DNA of 64,000 bases from an uncultured beta proteobacterium (GTDB lineage: Bacteria > Pseudomonadota > Gammaproteobacteria > Burkholderiales > Burkholderiaceae_C). Both the position numbers and the translations under genes were made by a program. Shown here in pieces: positions 27,006 to 36,423 of this stretch; positions within the stretch are counted from its first letter, which is position 1; each line of letters begins with the position of its first letter. Below the pieces are notes generated by a model. The model had not been told where the DNA came from and did no database searches. It saw only the letters and a program-made list of their open reading frames with translations. The DNA lies in NCBI GenBank assembly GCA_903823025.1, contig CAIJRK010000047.1, positions 1 to 64,000 of the forward strand, written 5' to 3'.

Positions 27006-27959
27006 TTAAACCGAGGCACCCGCGTTCGGGTCGTTCGGGTCATCGTCTTTCTTGGGGCCGCTTTTGAACAAGTCTTCGCGCTGAATGCCCAGCCACATGG
27101 CAATTGAAGCCGCCACAAACACCGACGAGTAAATCCCGAACAAGATGCCAATCGTGAGCGCCAGCGCAAAGTAGTGCAGCGTGGCGCCACCAAACAGCAG
27201 CATCGACAACACCATCAACTGCGTTGAGCCGTGCGTGATGATGGTTCGGCTGATGGTGGAGGTAATGGCACTGTCAATGACTTGCTGGCTGTTCATCTTG
27301 CGATAGCGTTTGAAATTTTCCCGAATACGGTCAAAAATCACGACCGACTCATTAACGGAATAACCCAGCACCGCCAGCACGGCGGCCAGCACGGGCAGCG
27401 AAAACTCCCACTGAAAGAACGCAAAAAATCCCAGGATGATGATGACGTCGTGCAAGTTGGCAATGATGGCTGCCACGGCAAACTTCCATTCAAAGCGCAT
27501 CGCCAAATACAGCATGATGCCCACCACCACAAAGGCCAGCGCCTTCAGGCCATCGGTGGCAAGTTCTTCGCCCACCTGCGGGCCGACAAATTCACTACGG
27601 CGCATAGTGGCAGACGGGTCTGCCGCCTTCAGCACCGCCAGCACCTGATCGCTTTGCTGCGACGAACTCACACCTTTTTGCACCGGCATCCGGATCAGCA
27701 CATCGCGCGCGGTGCCAAAACTCTGCACCTGCACATCATTTAAACCCAGAGTTGCCACGGTGCTGCGCACTGAATTCAGGTCTGCAGGCTGCGAATAGCT
27801 CACCTCCATCAAGGTGCCGCCCGTGAACTCCACCGACAGGTGCAGCCCCCGCGAGAACAGAAAGAACACCGCCGCCAAAAAGGTGAGCGTGGACACAAGG
27901 TTAAAGATGAGCGCGTGCCGCATGAACGGAATGTCGCGCTTGATTCTGAAAAATTCCAT
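27006..27959 (-). CDS. secF: Protein translocase subunit SecF
   Basis: A 317-residue inner-membrane protein that with SecD uses the proton gradient to pull exported proteins out of the SecYEG channel. It begins with a membrane segment (ALIFNLVSTLTFLAAVFFLF), a periplasmic domain with VEFTGGTLMEV, then five more membrane segments including GYSVNESVVIFDRIRENF and the RTIITHGSTQLMVL region. It starts 2 bases after the secD stop. The C-terminus is short, polar and acidic. Confidence 0.97.
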   Translation of the reverse strand: MEFFRIKRDIPFMRHALIFNLVSTLTFLAAVFFLFSRGLHLSVEFTGGTLMEVSYSQPADLNSVRSTVATLGLNDVQVQSFGTARDVLIRMPVQKGVSSSQQSDQVLAVLKAADPSATMRRSEFVGPQVGEELATDGLKALAFVVVGIMLYLAMRFEWKFAVAAIIANLHDVIIILGFFAFFQWEFSLPVLAAVLAVLGYSVNESVVIFDRIRENFKRYRKMNSQQVIDSAITSTISRTIITHGSTQLMVLSMLLFGGATLHYFALALTIGILFGIYSSVFVAASIAMWLGIQREDLFKSGPKKDDDPNDPNAGASV

Positions 27960-27961
27960 TT

Positions 27962-29824
27962 TTACTTTTCCTCAGGACGCCAAATGGTTCCAATTGATAC
28001 GGTTTTGAGCTTGTTTTGACGGCCATACCACAGGTTGACCACGCCCCTTGAGAAGAAGACGCCCGAGAACATGCTGGTCAAAATCCCCAGCACATGAACC
28101 ACGGCAAACCCGCGTACAGGGCCGGACCCGAAGGTCAACAAAGCCAGGCCGGCAATCAAAGTGGTGACATTGGAGTCCAGAATGGTGGCCCACGCCCGGT
28201 CATAACCGGCATGAATGGCCGCCTGCGGCGACGCGCCGTTGCGCAACTCTTCACGCACGCGCTCGTTGATCAGCACGTTGGCATCAATGGCCATCCCCAA
28301 TACCAGCGCCATGGCCGCCATACCGGGCAGCGTCAGTGTGGCTTGCAGCATGGACAACACCGCCACCAGCAGCAGCAGATTGAAGGCCAGCGAGATGGTA
28401 GAAAAAACACCAAACAACATGTAATACAGACACATGAAAACGGCCACCGCCAGGAACCCGTAGGTCACACTGTTAAAGCCCTTGGCAATATTTTCAGCCC
28501 CAAGACTTGGGCCAATAGTCGATTCCTGAATGATTTCCATCGGCGCGGCTAGTGAACCGGCGCGCAGTAACAAAGAGGTGTCATGCGCTTCAACCGAGGT
28601 CATGCTGCCTGAAATTTGCACCCGGCCACCGCTGATTTCAGAGCGAATAACGGGTGCGGTGACCACTTCGCCCTTGCCTTTTTCAAACAACAAAATAGCC
28701 ATGCGTTTGCCGATGCTCTCGCGTGTCACATCTCTGAAGATGCGGGCGCCTTTGGCGTCAAGCGTCAGATTAACCACCGCCTCTTGTGTCTGGCTGTCAA
28801 AACCGGGTTGGGCGTCGGTCAGGTTTTCGCCCGTCAGAATGACCTGCTTTTTAACGATGACGGTCTGGCCATTGCGCTCCAGATAACGCTCGGACCCAAA
28901 CGGCACGGCGGCGGTGCCATTGATGGCGGCTCGGGCCTCGCTGCTTTCATCAACCATGCGCACTTCCAGCGTGGCAGTGCGACCCAAAATGTCTTTGGCC
29001 TTGGCCGTGTCTTGCACGCCTGGCAACTGCACCACAATGCGGTCCAGCCCTTGCTGTTGAATAACCGGCTCGGCCACCCCCAGCTCATTAATCCGGTTGT
29101 GCAAGGTGGTGATGTTTTGCTTGAGTGCCTGGTCTTGCACACGACGGGCCACTTCAGGCTTGATGCTGCCGATTAACTTGAATCCGGCGCCATCGGGGAC
29201 TTCAAGGGTTTGTAAATCGGTAAAGTCTTCGTCCAGCACGACTTTGGCTGCCGCCCGTGTCGCTGCATCGAGAAAACTCACTTCAATCGTTTGGTCATTG
29301 CGGTTGATACCACTGTGACGAATGTTTTTCTCACGCAGACTGGTGCGAATTTCGCCCGTCAGCGCTTCGGCTTTTTTGGTCAGCGCCGCCTGCATGTCCA
29401 CTTGCAGCATAAAGTGGACGCCACCGCGCAAGTCCAGGCCCAAATACATGGGGAACGCATTCAGCGAGGTCAACCAGGCGGGGGAGCGCGACAGCAAATT
29501 GAGGGCGACGACATAACTGGCATTGCCTGCATCAGGAATCAACGCAGTTTCAATCGCGTCTTTCGCCTTGAGTTGAAGTTCTGTGTTGTCAAAGCGGGCC
29601 TTGACGGAGGTGCCATCGAGTGTCACCAAATCGGCAGAAAGTCCTGCCGCCTGAAGTGCCTCGACGACGCGCGCCTGCGTGTTGCTGTCCACCTTGACGC
29701 CGACCTTGACGGACGACACCTGAACAGCGGGGGACTCACCATAAAAATTAGGCAGGGCGTACAAAATCCCCACCACCAGCGCGATCACGATGATCGCGTA
29801 CTTCCATATCGGGTAACGATTCAT
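27962..29824 (-). CDS. secD: Protein translocase subunit SecD
   Basis: A 620-residue partner of SecF: a first membrane segment (YAIIVIALVVGILYALPNFYG), a large periplasmic region with LGLDLRGGVHFMLQVD, NRINELGVAEPVIQQQG and RIVVQLPGVQD, then membrane segments with GMAIDANVLINERVREELR and LIAGLALLTFGSGPVRGFAV. It functions in late steps of Sec export and membrane-protein release. It lies between yajC and secF in the standard order. Confidence 0.97.
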   Translation of the reverse strand: MNRYPIWKYAIIVIALVVGILYALPNFYGESPAVQVSSVKVGVKVDSNTQARVVEALQAAGLSADLVTLDGTSVKARFDNTELQLKAKDAIETALIPDAGNASYVVALNLLSRSPAWLTSLNAFPMYLGLDLRGGVHFMLQVDMQAALTKKAEALTGEIRTSLREKNIRHSGINRNDQTIEVSFLDAATRAAAKVVLDEDFTDLQTLEVPDGAGFKLIGSIKPEVARRVQDQALKQNITTLHNRINELGVAEPVIQQQGLDRIVVQLPGVQDTAKAKDILGRTATLEVRMVDESSEARAAINGTAAVPFGSERYLERNGQTVIVKKQVILTGENLTDAQPGFDSQTQEAVVNLTLDAKGARIFRDVTRESIGKRMAILLFEKGKGEVVTAPVIRSEISGGRVQISGSMTSVEAHDTSLLLRAGSLAAPMEIIQESTIGPSLGAENIAKGFNSVTYGFLAVAVFMCLYYMLFGVFSTISLAFNLLLLVAVLSMLQATLTLPGMAAMALVLGMAIDANVLINERVREELRNGASPQAAIHAGYDRAWATILDSNVTTLIAGLALLTFGSGPVRGFAVVHVLGILTSMFSGVFFSRGVVNLWYGRQNKLKTVSIGTIWRPEEK

Positions 29825-29865
29825 GATCGGGCTTGTCTTGATGGGTTGTTGATAACGGGTTGAAA

Positions 29866-30204
29866 TTACTTGATGCTGCCCTTGGGCAACACTTGCACCA
29901 CAGCACTGCGCTGGAGTTGAATTTCAACACCGTTGGCAATTTCCAGACTGACATAACCGTCGCCCAGCTTGGTAACTTTGCCCAGAATGCCACCGCCGGT
30001 GACCACTTCATCGCCCTTGGCCAGCGCTTCAATCATGGCGCGGTGTTCTTTTTGCTTTTTCATTTGTGGACGAATCATCACAAAGTAAAGCACCACAAAC
30101 ATGAGTACCAAAGGCAACATGCTGGTCAGCGTGGACATCAGGCCACCGCCTGCAGCGGCGTCAGCGAGAGGGGCGGTTTGTGCAATAGCGGAAGAAATAA
30201 ACAC
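29866..30204 (-). CDS. yajC: Sec translocon accessory protein YajC
   Basis: A 112-residue single-pass membrane protein: MLPLVLMFVVLYFVMIRPQMKKQKEHRAMIEAL is the YajC signature, followed by DEVVTGGGILGKVTKL and a small beta-rich tail. The start is taken as the GTG at 30204 (protein begins VFISSAIAQT) because GGAG lies eight bases upstream; the frame stays open further upstream without similarity. First gene of the yajC-secD-secF operon. The tgt gene that usually precedes it is absent here. Confidence 0.93.
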   Translation of the reverse strand: MFISSAIAQTAPLADAAAGGGLMSTLTSMLPLVLMFVVLYFVMIRPQMKKQKEHRAMIEALAKGDEVVTGGGILGKVTKLGDGYVSLEIANGVEIQLQRSAVVQVLPKGSIK

Positions 30205-30494
30205 AGGGAAACTCCAGTTATAAAAGTAATCAGAAAAAAAAGCGCATCGTCTTTTGTCCGCAAGGGGTAGGGCAAAAGACAGGCAACTTGCCATTGTATG
30301 CGGGCCGTTCAGGCCCACCAGAACGTTTCAAGTCGATTTCGACAGGCTTGCAAGTGGCGAAATGCTGCCGCTTTGAGCGGGTAATTCAAGAATAAAAAGA
30401 CAGAAACTTCAACGACTTCCGTTCAAGAAACGGCACAAAATTTTGTGCAAAACGGCTGCGGTATATTATGAGAATTCAAAAAAGGGAGAGAGAA
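30205..30494. other. Divergent intergenic region between yajC and the DUF805 gene
   Basis: 290 bases that must hold promoters for both directions. I find no confident -35/-10 pair, hairpin with T-run or RNA gene. Open frames crossing it on the minus strand continue through the DUF805 gene as antisense and are not considered coding. Confidence 0.35.
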
Positions 30495-30956
30495 ATGTTT
30501 TGTCGAAAATGTGGTAAAGAGAATGCGGATGCTGCGAAATTTTGTTCTGGTTGCGGCAATGTTATCGCAACCGTGGCGGCAGTAGAAAATGCCACTTATA
30601 TAGGAAGTGGCAATAGCCATGAGATCACATTTGGGAAATCCATAGCGATCTGTTTCGCCAAGTTCTTCGATTTCAAGGGCAGAGCCTCGCGACCTGAATA
30701 TTGGTGGTTCTACCTCTTTACGATCCTCATTAGCTGGGGCGCCATGCTGGTGGATAAAACAGAAATACTTTCCGGTCTCGTTAACCTTGTGCTGTGTATT
30801 CCGATTTTCTCCGCTGGCGCGAGAAGGTTGCACGACACGAATCGTAGCGGCTGGTGGCAACTCCTCTACGTGACCATCATTGGCATCATTCCCTTGCTTA
30901 TCTGGACTGCGAGCAAAGGTAGCGATCAAGAAAATCAGTACGGAAACCCTCCTTAA
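30495..30956 (+). CDS. Membrane protein with zinc ribbon and DUF805 domain
   Basis: A 153-residue protein starting with a CxxC...CxxC zinc ribbon (FCRKCGKENADAAKFCSGCG, about 2-21), then a DUF805 membrane domain (about 50-140): FFDFKGRASRPEYWWFYLF, IPIFSAGARRLHDTNRSGWW, and a last hydrophobic segment LLYVTIIGIIPLLIWTA. DUF805 function is unknown. The start at 30495 has GGGAGAGAGA directly upstream. It stands alone, divergent from yajC and convergent with the M20 peptidase. Base composition is visibly more AT-rich than its neighbours, so recent acquisition is possible. Confidence 0.85.
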   Translation: MFCRKCGKENADAAKFCSGCGNVIATVAAVENATYIGSGNSHEITFGKSIAICFAKFFDFKGRASRPEYWWFYLFTILISWGAMLVDKTEILSGLVNLVLCIPIFSAGARRLHDTNRSGWWQLLYVTIIGIIPLLIWTASKGSDQENQYGNPP

Positions 30957-31025
30957 CAGAACAGATACGCGCGCTGGCCTGTTAAAAGGCATAGCTTGAA
31001 CCCCAGCCTCAAGCGCCGCGCCGCT

Positions 31026-32507
31026 TCACCGAACTTGGGCAATCACATGCGCCACGGCGGCGGTTAATTTCTTGGCGTAAGGCACATGCAAAAACTCGTT
31101 GGGGCCGTGCGCGTTGCTCTTGGGGCCGAGCACACCGCAGACCATCATTTGTGCTTTGGGAAAGCCTTCTGACAACAGGCTCATCAGCGGAATGGTGCCG
31201 CCTTGGCCGATGTAGCCGCAGGGTGCGCCAAAGTAGGTTTGCGAGGCGGCATTGAGCGCTTGCTCAAACCACGGCGCGGTGCTGGGCGCGTTCCAACCGG
31301 TCGCGCTGCCTTCGCCTTCAAAGGTCACGCGGGCCTGATACGGTGCGTTGTCTTCCAACAAGCGTTTGAGTTGTTGCACCGCCATGCCCGCGTCCACCAA
31401 AGGCGGCAAGCGCAGGCTAAGTTTGAACGCGGTGTAAGGCCGCAACACGTTGCCTGCATTTTTAAAATCCGGGAAACCTTCGGCGCCCGTGACGCTTAAC
31501 GTGGGCGCCCAAGTGCGGTTCAGCAGGCCTTGCACCGGGTCGGTCGTGGTGGGCAGAGCGAAGGCGGTTGAGCCGCCGCAATCGTAATGCGCCCACGGAA
31601 AACGCTTGTGAACTTCATCGCCCAAAATCGCGGCTGTGGCTTGCGTTTGAGCCAATCGGTCGGCGGGCACTTCGCAATGAAAAGCGGCGGGCAACAGTCG
31701 GCCCGTGGCGCTGTCTTCGAGCCGATCCAACACGTGACGCATGATCCGAAAGCTCGATGGCACCAAGCCACTGGCTTCGCCGGAATGCATCCCTTCGGTC
31801 AGAATTTCGACCTTCAGCACGCCGCTGGCCATGCCGCGCAGGCTGCTGGTGAACCAGAGTTGGTCGTAGTTGCCCGCGCCTGAATCCAGACAAATCACCA
31901 GCGCTACATCGCCCATGCGGGTGCGCAACGCGTCAATGTACGGCAGTAAATCGTAGGAGCCACTTTCTTCGCAGGTTTCAATCAAACCGACGATGCGCGG
32001 ATGTGCCGTGTTTTGGCTTTTGAGCGCTTGAATGGCGGCGATGCTGGCATACACCGCGTAGCCGTCATCGGCGCCGCCCCGGCCATACAACTTGCCGTTT
32101 TCATACTTGGGCGTCCACGGCCCGAGGTCGCTGCGCCAGCCGGTGAATTCAGGTTGTTTGTCCAAATGGCCGTACATCAACACGGTCTGGTTGGAGGCGG
32201 CTGGCGCGATTTCCGCAGCGCCCGAAGACGCAGCCACTTCAAAAAACAACACCGGGGTACGGCCTTCCAGCCGGATGATTTCCAGCGTCAAACCTTCGAC
32301 CTTTTGGGCGTGAACCCAAGTGGTGGCGTCCCACACGGCGGTGTCGATAAAACCGTTCTTTTCCCAATCGGCGTCAAACGCGGGCGACTTGGCCGGGATG
32401 CGAATGTAGTCTTCCAGACGATGAACGATGTCGTCGTCCCAGGCGCGGCTCACTTCGTCCAAGACTTGCGCGGCGTTCAGGGTAGGTTCGGGGATGGGTG
32501 CATTCAT
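31026..32507 (-). CDS. M20-family metallopeptidase
   Basis: A 493-residue cytoplasmic enzyme of the M20/carnosinase-like group, cleaving dipeptides or N-acyl amino acids. Metal-site motifs: MYGHLDKQPE (His and neighbouring Asp), LYGRGGADDGYA (bridging Asp), LIETCEESGSYD (catalytic and metal-binding Glu), ICLDSG, and a C-terminal HGPNEF with the last metal-binding His. The central dimerisation domain is complete. AAGGAG lies just upstream of the ATG at 32507, which overlaps the end of the MCP pseudogene. The exact substrate is unknown. Confidence 0.92.
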   Translation of the reverse strand: MNAPIPEPTLNAAQVLDEVSRAWDDDIVHRLEDYIRIPAKSPAFDADWEKNGFIDTAVWDATTWVHAQKVEGLTLEIIRLEGRTPVLFFEVAASSGAAEIAPAASNQTVLMYGHLDKQPEFTGWRSDLGPWTPKYENGKLYGRGGADDGYAVYASIAAIQALKSQNTAHPRIVGLIETCEESGSYDLLPYIDALRTRMGDVALVICLDSGAGNYDQLWFTSSLRGMASGVLKVEILTEGMHSGEASGLVPSSFRIMRHVLDRLEDSATGRLLPAAFHCEVPADRLAQTQATAAILGDEVHKRFPWAHYDCGGSTAFALPTTTDPVQGLLNRTWAPTLSVTGAEGFPDFKNAGNVLRPYTAFKLSLRLPPLVDAGMAVQQLKRLLEDNAPYQARVTFEGEGSATGWNAPSTAPWFEQALNAASQTYFGAPCGYIGQGGTIPLMSLLSEGFPKAQMMVCGVLGPKSNAHGPNEFLHVPYAKKLTAAVAHVIAQVR

Positions 32508-34077
32508 TCAAAACTCCTTGTTGAGGCGTGAGGCAGTCGGTTCACGCGGGCTGTCACTTGATTTGCGACGGGGATTGGCAGGGTGCGCTCTCCCGCATGG
32601 GTGAGTTTAAACACCGCCACAGCTTGCGCCAAACGGTCGGCCTGCTCGTGCAGACTATTAGCCTGGTGCGCGGCATCAGCGGACTGTTGCACGGTACCGG
32701 TGAGTTGCACCATGCGCGCGGCGGTGCGCTGCAAATTGCTGGCGGTCTGGTCGGTGCGCACGCTCAAGTTCTGGTTGCCACTGGCAATCTCGGCGCTGGC
32801 GGTGCTGACGCCCTCGACCGAGGCGCGCACTTGCGACAAGGTCTGCAAATAGCGTTGGCGCATCATCTCCACCCCTTCGATTAAGGCGCCTATTTCATCT
32901 TGCCGATGGTTTTGAAAGACCTGCGTCAAGTCGCCTTGCGTCACGGTGGTGATGGCGCCGGTCAGCATGGCGAGCGGTTGGCTCACGGTGTGGCGCACCA
33001 ATAAATACAGCCCCACGCCCAGCAACACGATGGTGGCGCCCAGCAGCAGCCAGATAATTTGCATGTTGCGCCAGTATTGCGCCATGGCCTCACGCTCGGA
33101 GACTTCGGCAATCAGCCAGCCGTTACCCGATTGGGTCTTGCGCAAGACGGCCTACTTGTCTTCCTGAACGGCACTGAAGATAGAGGGCGCCTGGCTGGCA
33201 TAACCCTGCGGGTCGGCGGCAAGGGCCATCAAAAACGCCTCGGCTTGCGGGTAAGTCGTCAGCACTTTTTGGTCTTTGGTGCTGGGATGCACCACAAATC
33301 GGGCTTGGGCCAGAGACTCGCGTGCATTGATGAAATAAACGCCGCCGGTTTCAAAGAAACGCACGTTGGCGATTTGTTTTTCAAGGGCGGCTTGTTGCAG
33401 CGCCAAATTGTTGCCCACAAAAAAGATGCCAATCACCGCGCCTGTGGCGTCTTTGATCGGTTCGTAATGCGTCATGTAAGGCGTGTCAAACAGCACGGCA
33501 GGCCCGCGGTGTAGGTTTGGCCGTTCAACATCAAGGGATAGGCGGGATGGGTGCGGTCCAGCACGGTGCCTAAGGCGCGCAAGCCATCCTGTTTTTTCAG
33601 GGACGTGGTGACACGTTGAAAGTCAGCGCCTTTTTTCATGAACACGGTGGCCACGCCACCGGTGTTGCTGGTGAATTGATCAACGGCGGTAAAGTCGTTG
33701 TTGATCACAACCCCCAAGCTCTGAAGCTCACCGTTGATCTCGTCCAGAGTGGGATAGGCGTCAAAATTCTGCCGAAAAATCTGGTACGCCCGCAACACCA
33801 GTTCGCGGTTAATCTGGTCGGCGGCATCAGCGACAGCCACCACACCTTGAAGCCTGTCAGCCACTGAACTCACCATCAAGGCGTGCGTGCTGCGCTGCTC
33901 GATGAGGCCAATCGCAAAGCTCACTGCCAGCAGAACCACGGCCAGTCCGCTTAAAGAAAGCCAGTCCAGACGACGTGCGACGGAATGAGGGGCTGCACGA
34001 GATGGGTTCAAGGCGAAACCTTTGGAGAAGTGTTTGGAAAAAGTCTGTAGCTTGGGTTTCTTGTTATTTATTAACAT
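32504..34077 (-). pseudogene. Methyl-accepting chemotaxis protein gene broken by frameshift, stop and internal deletion
   Basis: Three pieces form one receptor. 33472-34077: N-terminal membrane segment and Cache/sCache-like sensor start (ending MLNGQTYT). 33152-33496: rest of the sensor (LFDTPYMTHYEPIKDATGAVIGIFFVG). 32504-33145: second membrane segment, HAMP, and start of the signalling domain. Defects: a frameshift near 33501-33508, an in-frame TAG at 33152-33154 (QEDK-stop-AVLRKTQSG), and loss of the whole hairpin tip, the text running from VQQSADAAHQANSL straight into HEQADRLAQAVAVFKL. Without the tip it could not bind CheA or CheW even if restored. A clear decaying receptor. Confidence 0.88.
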
Positions 34078-34141
34078 TTATCCAAAAAGAAAACAGAAAA
34101 GCTGACCTCCAGAGGTGTGTTGCGCTTGGCCGCGCACGCAC

Positions 34142-34167
34142 AAAAAAAAGCCACCCGAAGGTGGCTT
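34142..34167 (-). terminator. Intrinsic terminator with TTCG loop
   Basis: On the minus strand: stem AAGCCACC, loop TTCG, stem GGTGGCTT, followed by seven T. An 8-bp perfect stem with an extra-stable UUCG loop. It lies 197 bases past the end of the sensor kinase gene (34364), so it most likely ends the regulator-kinase transcript. Confidence 0.88.
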
Positions 34168-34187
34168 ATAAAAATTCCGGAGGGAAT

Positions 34188-34268
34188 ATGAGTTGGAACT
34201 ATCAATGTCTCAATGCCCGCCCATCCCATCGTAGGGATGAATGGATATCCAACACTCGATCACTGTGA
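34188..34268 (+). CDS. Possible small ORF with a strong ribosome-binding site
   Basis: GGAGGG lies six bases before an ATG that opens a 26-residue frame, MSWNYQCLNARPSHRRDEWI and on to SNTRSL, ended by TGA. No family recognised. The ribosome-binding site is the best in this intergenic stretch, but the frame is short, no promoter is seen, and it could be the head of a deleted gene. Confidence 0.25.
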   Translation: MSWNYQCLNARPSHRRDEWISNTRSL

Positions 34269-34363
34269 CAGCAGCTAAGACGACTTTACAAGGCATCCCG
34301 TAGTCGCACCATCCCCCATTTGGGGGAGATTGGACATTTTTTTACAAAAAACTGTAATTAGTT

Positions 34364-35674
34364 TCACGATTTATCGATTTTTTGGGTGCCCAAGGGGAGT
34401 TGGACCACAAAACAGGCACCGCCATCGGGTCTATTTTCACAATAAACGAGGCCGCCATGACGAATCACAATGGATTTCACCAGCGCCAACCCCAAACCGA
34501 CGCCGCCGTCTCGCTCAGTCGCACCCGGCAGACGGTAAAAAGGCTCAAAAATACGTTCACGCAATTCAGCGGGGACGCCAGGGCCTCGGTCGCTGACGCG
34601 AATGACAGCCTGACCTGCGTGCTGACTCAACGTGACGGCAATGTCGCCAGCGGCATACCGACGGGCATTTTCCAGCAGGTTGCGCATGGCACGGCGCAGC
34701 AACTTGGTCACGCCTTCCACAGGCAAAACCGAGGTGCTCGTTTGTAGCCTTGAATCAGTGGCCCCGGGCACCGGTGACATAGCGAGCTGTACATCGAGCT
34801 GCACATCAAGTTCGGCATCCACCCGGGCGCATTCTTCAGCGGCCAGACCAATCAGGTCCACCGATTCAATCGTGCCCAAATCGGCCTCACGGGCATCGAG
34901 TCGGCTCGCAAGCAAAATTTCTTCAATCAGTTGATCCAGTTCGGCGATATTGCGTTCGATCTCACGTTTAAAAGCGGGCGACGCGGGCGCGCCCATCAGT
35001 TCCAGACCCATGCGAATGCGTGTCAAGGGCGAACGCAGTTCGTGGGAGGCGTTGGCGAGCAGCGACTTCTGCGATGCCAGCAGCGACTCATGCGACTTCA
35101 CCAGCGTTTCAACACGCTCGGCGGCGTGGTTAAAGCGACGCGCCAAAAAGGCGACTTCGTCCTGCCCGGCTTCAGGCACGCGAATGGACAGATCGCCCGC
35201 ACCCCATTTTTCGACCCCGTTTTGCAGCAACTCCAAACGGCGTGTGAGCTTGCGAATGATTGGGTAAGTCGCCAGCGCCACAGCAATCGACACCAGCGCC
35301 AGCATCCAGAAGAAGCCAAAGGGAGGCCGCGTCCAAGGCGATTTCGGGGGGCGTGGCAAATGCAGGTGGACGAGTTGGCCGTCAGTCATATGCACCAAAA
35401 ATTCAGGCCCGCTGCCATACGAACTGCGCGTCTCAAACGGGGATGCTGGCGCCTCGACTTCATTTTCGGGACGAGCGGCCAGCGCCCCCTCCGGCGGCAA
35501 CCTCGGGCGCGAATGGCCGCTGCCGATAATTTGCCCGGCTTCATTGCGAACCACAACATCCCGTAGGGGTGGATCAGCAGCCAGTCGCCAGGCCCAGCCG
35601 ACCAGCAAGGTCAGCACGGCCACGGCCAACACCACGGCCAGCCAGATGCGCACATACAGTTTTTTAAAAAACAT
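34364..35674 (-). CDS. Sensor histidine kinase of an OmpR-type two-component system
   Basis: A 436-residue membrane kinase: segment 1 at about 9-31, a periplasmic sensor of about 90 residues rich in Pro and Arg, segment 2 at about 120-140, HAMP (about 141-195), HisKA with His211 in NASHELRSPLTRIRM, and an ATPase domain with NLLENARRYA, DRGPGVP and GVGLGLALVKSIV. The overall form recalls the CpxA/RstB group. It starts 2 bases after the regulator stop. Signal unknown; envelope stress is a guess based on that resemblance. Confidence 0.93.
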   Translation of the reverse strand: MFFKKLYVRIWLAVVLAVAVLTLLVGWAWRLAADPPLRDVVVRNEAGQIIGSGHSRPRLPPEGALAARPENEVEAPASPFETRSSYGSGPEFLVHMTDGQLVHLHLPRPPKSPWTRPPFGFFWMLALVSIAVALATYPIIRKLTRRLELLQNGVEKWGAGDLSIRVPEAGQDEVAFLARRFNHAAERVETLVKSHESLLASQKSLLANASHELRSPLTRIRMGLELMGAPASPAFKREIERNIAELDQLIEEILLASRLDAREADLGTIESVDLIGLAAEECARVDAELDVQLDVQLAMSPVPGATDSRLQTSTSVLPVEGVTKLLRRAMRNLLENARRYAAGDIAVTLSQHAGQAVIRVSDRGPGVPAELRERIFEPFYRLPGATERDGGVGLGLALVKSIVIRHGGLVYCENRPDGGACFVVQLPLGTQKIDKS

Positions 35675-35676
35675 GG

Positions 35677-36381
35677 CTAATCTTGCTGACGGGCAAACAC
35701 ATAACCCACGCCGCGCACAGTCAAAATGCGCTTGGGATTTTTAGCATCAACTTCAATGGCCGCGCGAATGCGGCCCATGTGTACGTCAATCGACCGGTCA
35801 AACGCGTCGAGTTCTCGGCCCCGCACGGCTTCCATGATCTGATCGCGGGTCAGCACCCGGCCTGCGCGTTCGGCCAAAGCCACCAGCAAATCAAACTGGT
35901 AAGAGGTTAAGTCGCAGGCTTGGGCGCCGACCGAGACGGTGCGTGCGTCACGGTCAATCTCCAGCGTGCCAAAGCGCAATTGGCGCCCGCCCTGTGCGAT
36001 GCCATCGACCCGGCGACGCAAAATAGCGCGAATCCGGGCCAGCAGTTCACGCGGTTCAAACGGTTTGGGCAGGTAGTCATCAGCGCCAATTTCAAGGCCG
36101 ATGATGCGATCCATCGGGTCGCCTTTGGCCGTCAACATCAAAATGGGGACTTGCGCCAGCGCGCCGGGCAAAGCCCGAATGCGTCGGCACACGTCAAGTC
36201 CATCCATGTCGGGCAGCATCAAATCCAGAATAACCAGATCGGTCGGGGTGGACTGCAAGGCGGCAAGGCCTTGACCGCCATCGCCGGCGTGGCTTACGTC
36301 AAATCCGGATTGCCCCAAGTATTCGCTCACCATCTGGGCGAGGCGGGCGTCGTCTTCAATCATCAATAGGTGTTGGCTCAT
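35677..36381 (-). CDS. OmpR-family response regulator
   Basis: A 234-residue regulator: receiver (about 1-120) with acidic ED at 9-10, Asp53 in VILDLMLPDMDG and Lys in YLPKPFEPREL, then a winged-helix DNA-binding domain (about 135-230) with LTSYQFDLLVALAERAGRVLTRDQIME and the recognition stretch DRSIDVHMGRIRAAIE, ending RGVGYVF. It is transcribed with the kinase downstream. Three 11-bp repeats 43-72 bases upstream of its start look like its own binding site. Confidence 0.95.
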   Translation of the reverse strand: MSQHLLMIEDDARLAQMVSEYLGQSGFDVSHAGDGGQGLAALQSTPTDLVILDLMLPDMDGLDVCRRIRALPGALAQVPILMLTAKGDPMDRIIGLEIGADDYLPKPFEPRELLARIRAILRRRVDGIAQGGRQLRFGTLEIDRDARTVSVGAQACDLTSYQFDLLVALAERAGRVLTRDQIMEAVRGRELDAFDRSIDVHMGRIRAAIEVDAKNPKRILTVRGVGYVFARQQD

Positions 36382-36409
36382 GCAGGCAGTCTAGTGCCGG
36401 GCGCCCGCA

Positions 36410-36423
36410 CGCCTTTAAAGGCG
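36410..36423. promoter_or_regulatory. 14-bp perfect palindrome upstream of the OmpR-type regulator
   Basis: CGCCTTTAAAGGCG is a perfect palindrome adjacent to the 11-bp repeat array, between it and the regulator start. It could be part of the promoter region or an operator. No T-run follows, so it is not a good terminator. Confidence 0.3.

Noticed and set aside
30423-30992. A 189-codon minus-strand frame opposite the DUF805 gene
   Set aside because: The plus strand has a zinc ribbon, DUF805 motifs and a strong ribosome-binding site; the minus frame has none.
34312-34327. TCCCCC-ATTT-GGGGGA stem near the end of the sensor kinase gene as a terminator
   Set aside because: The T-run on the plus strand starts about nine bases too far away and no plus-strand gene ends there; the UUCG hairpin at 34142-34167 is far better.
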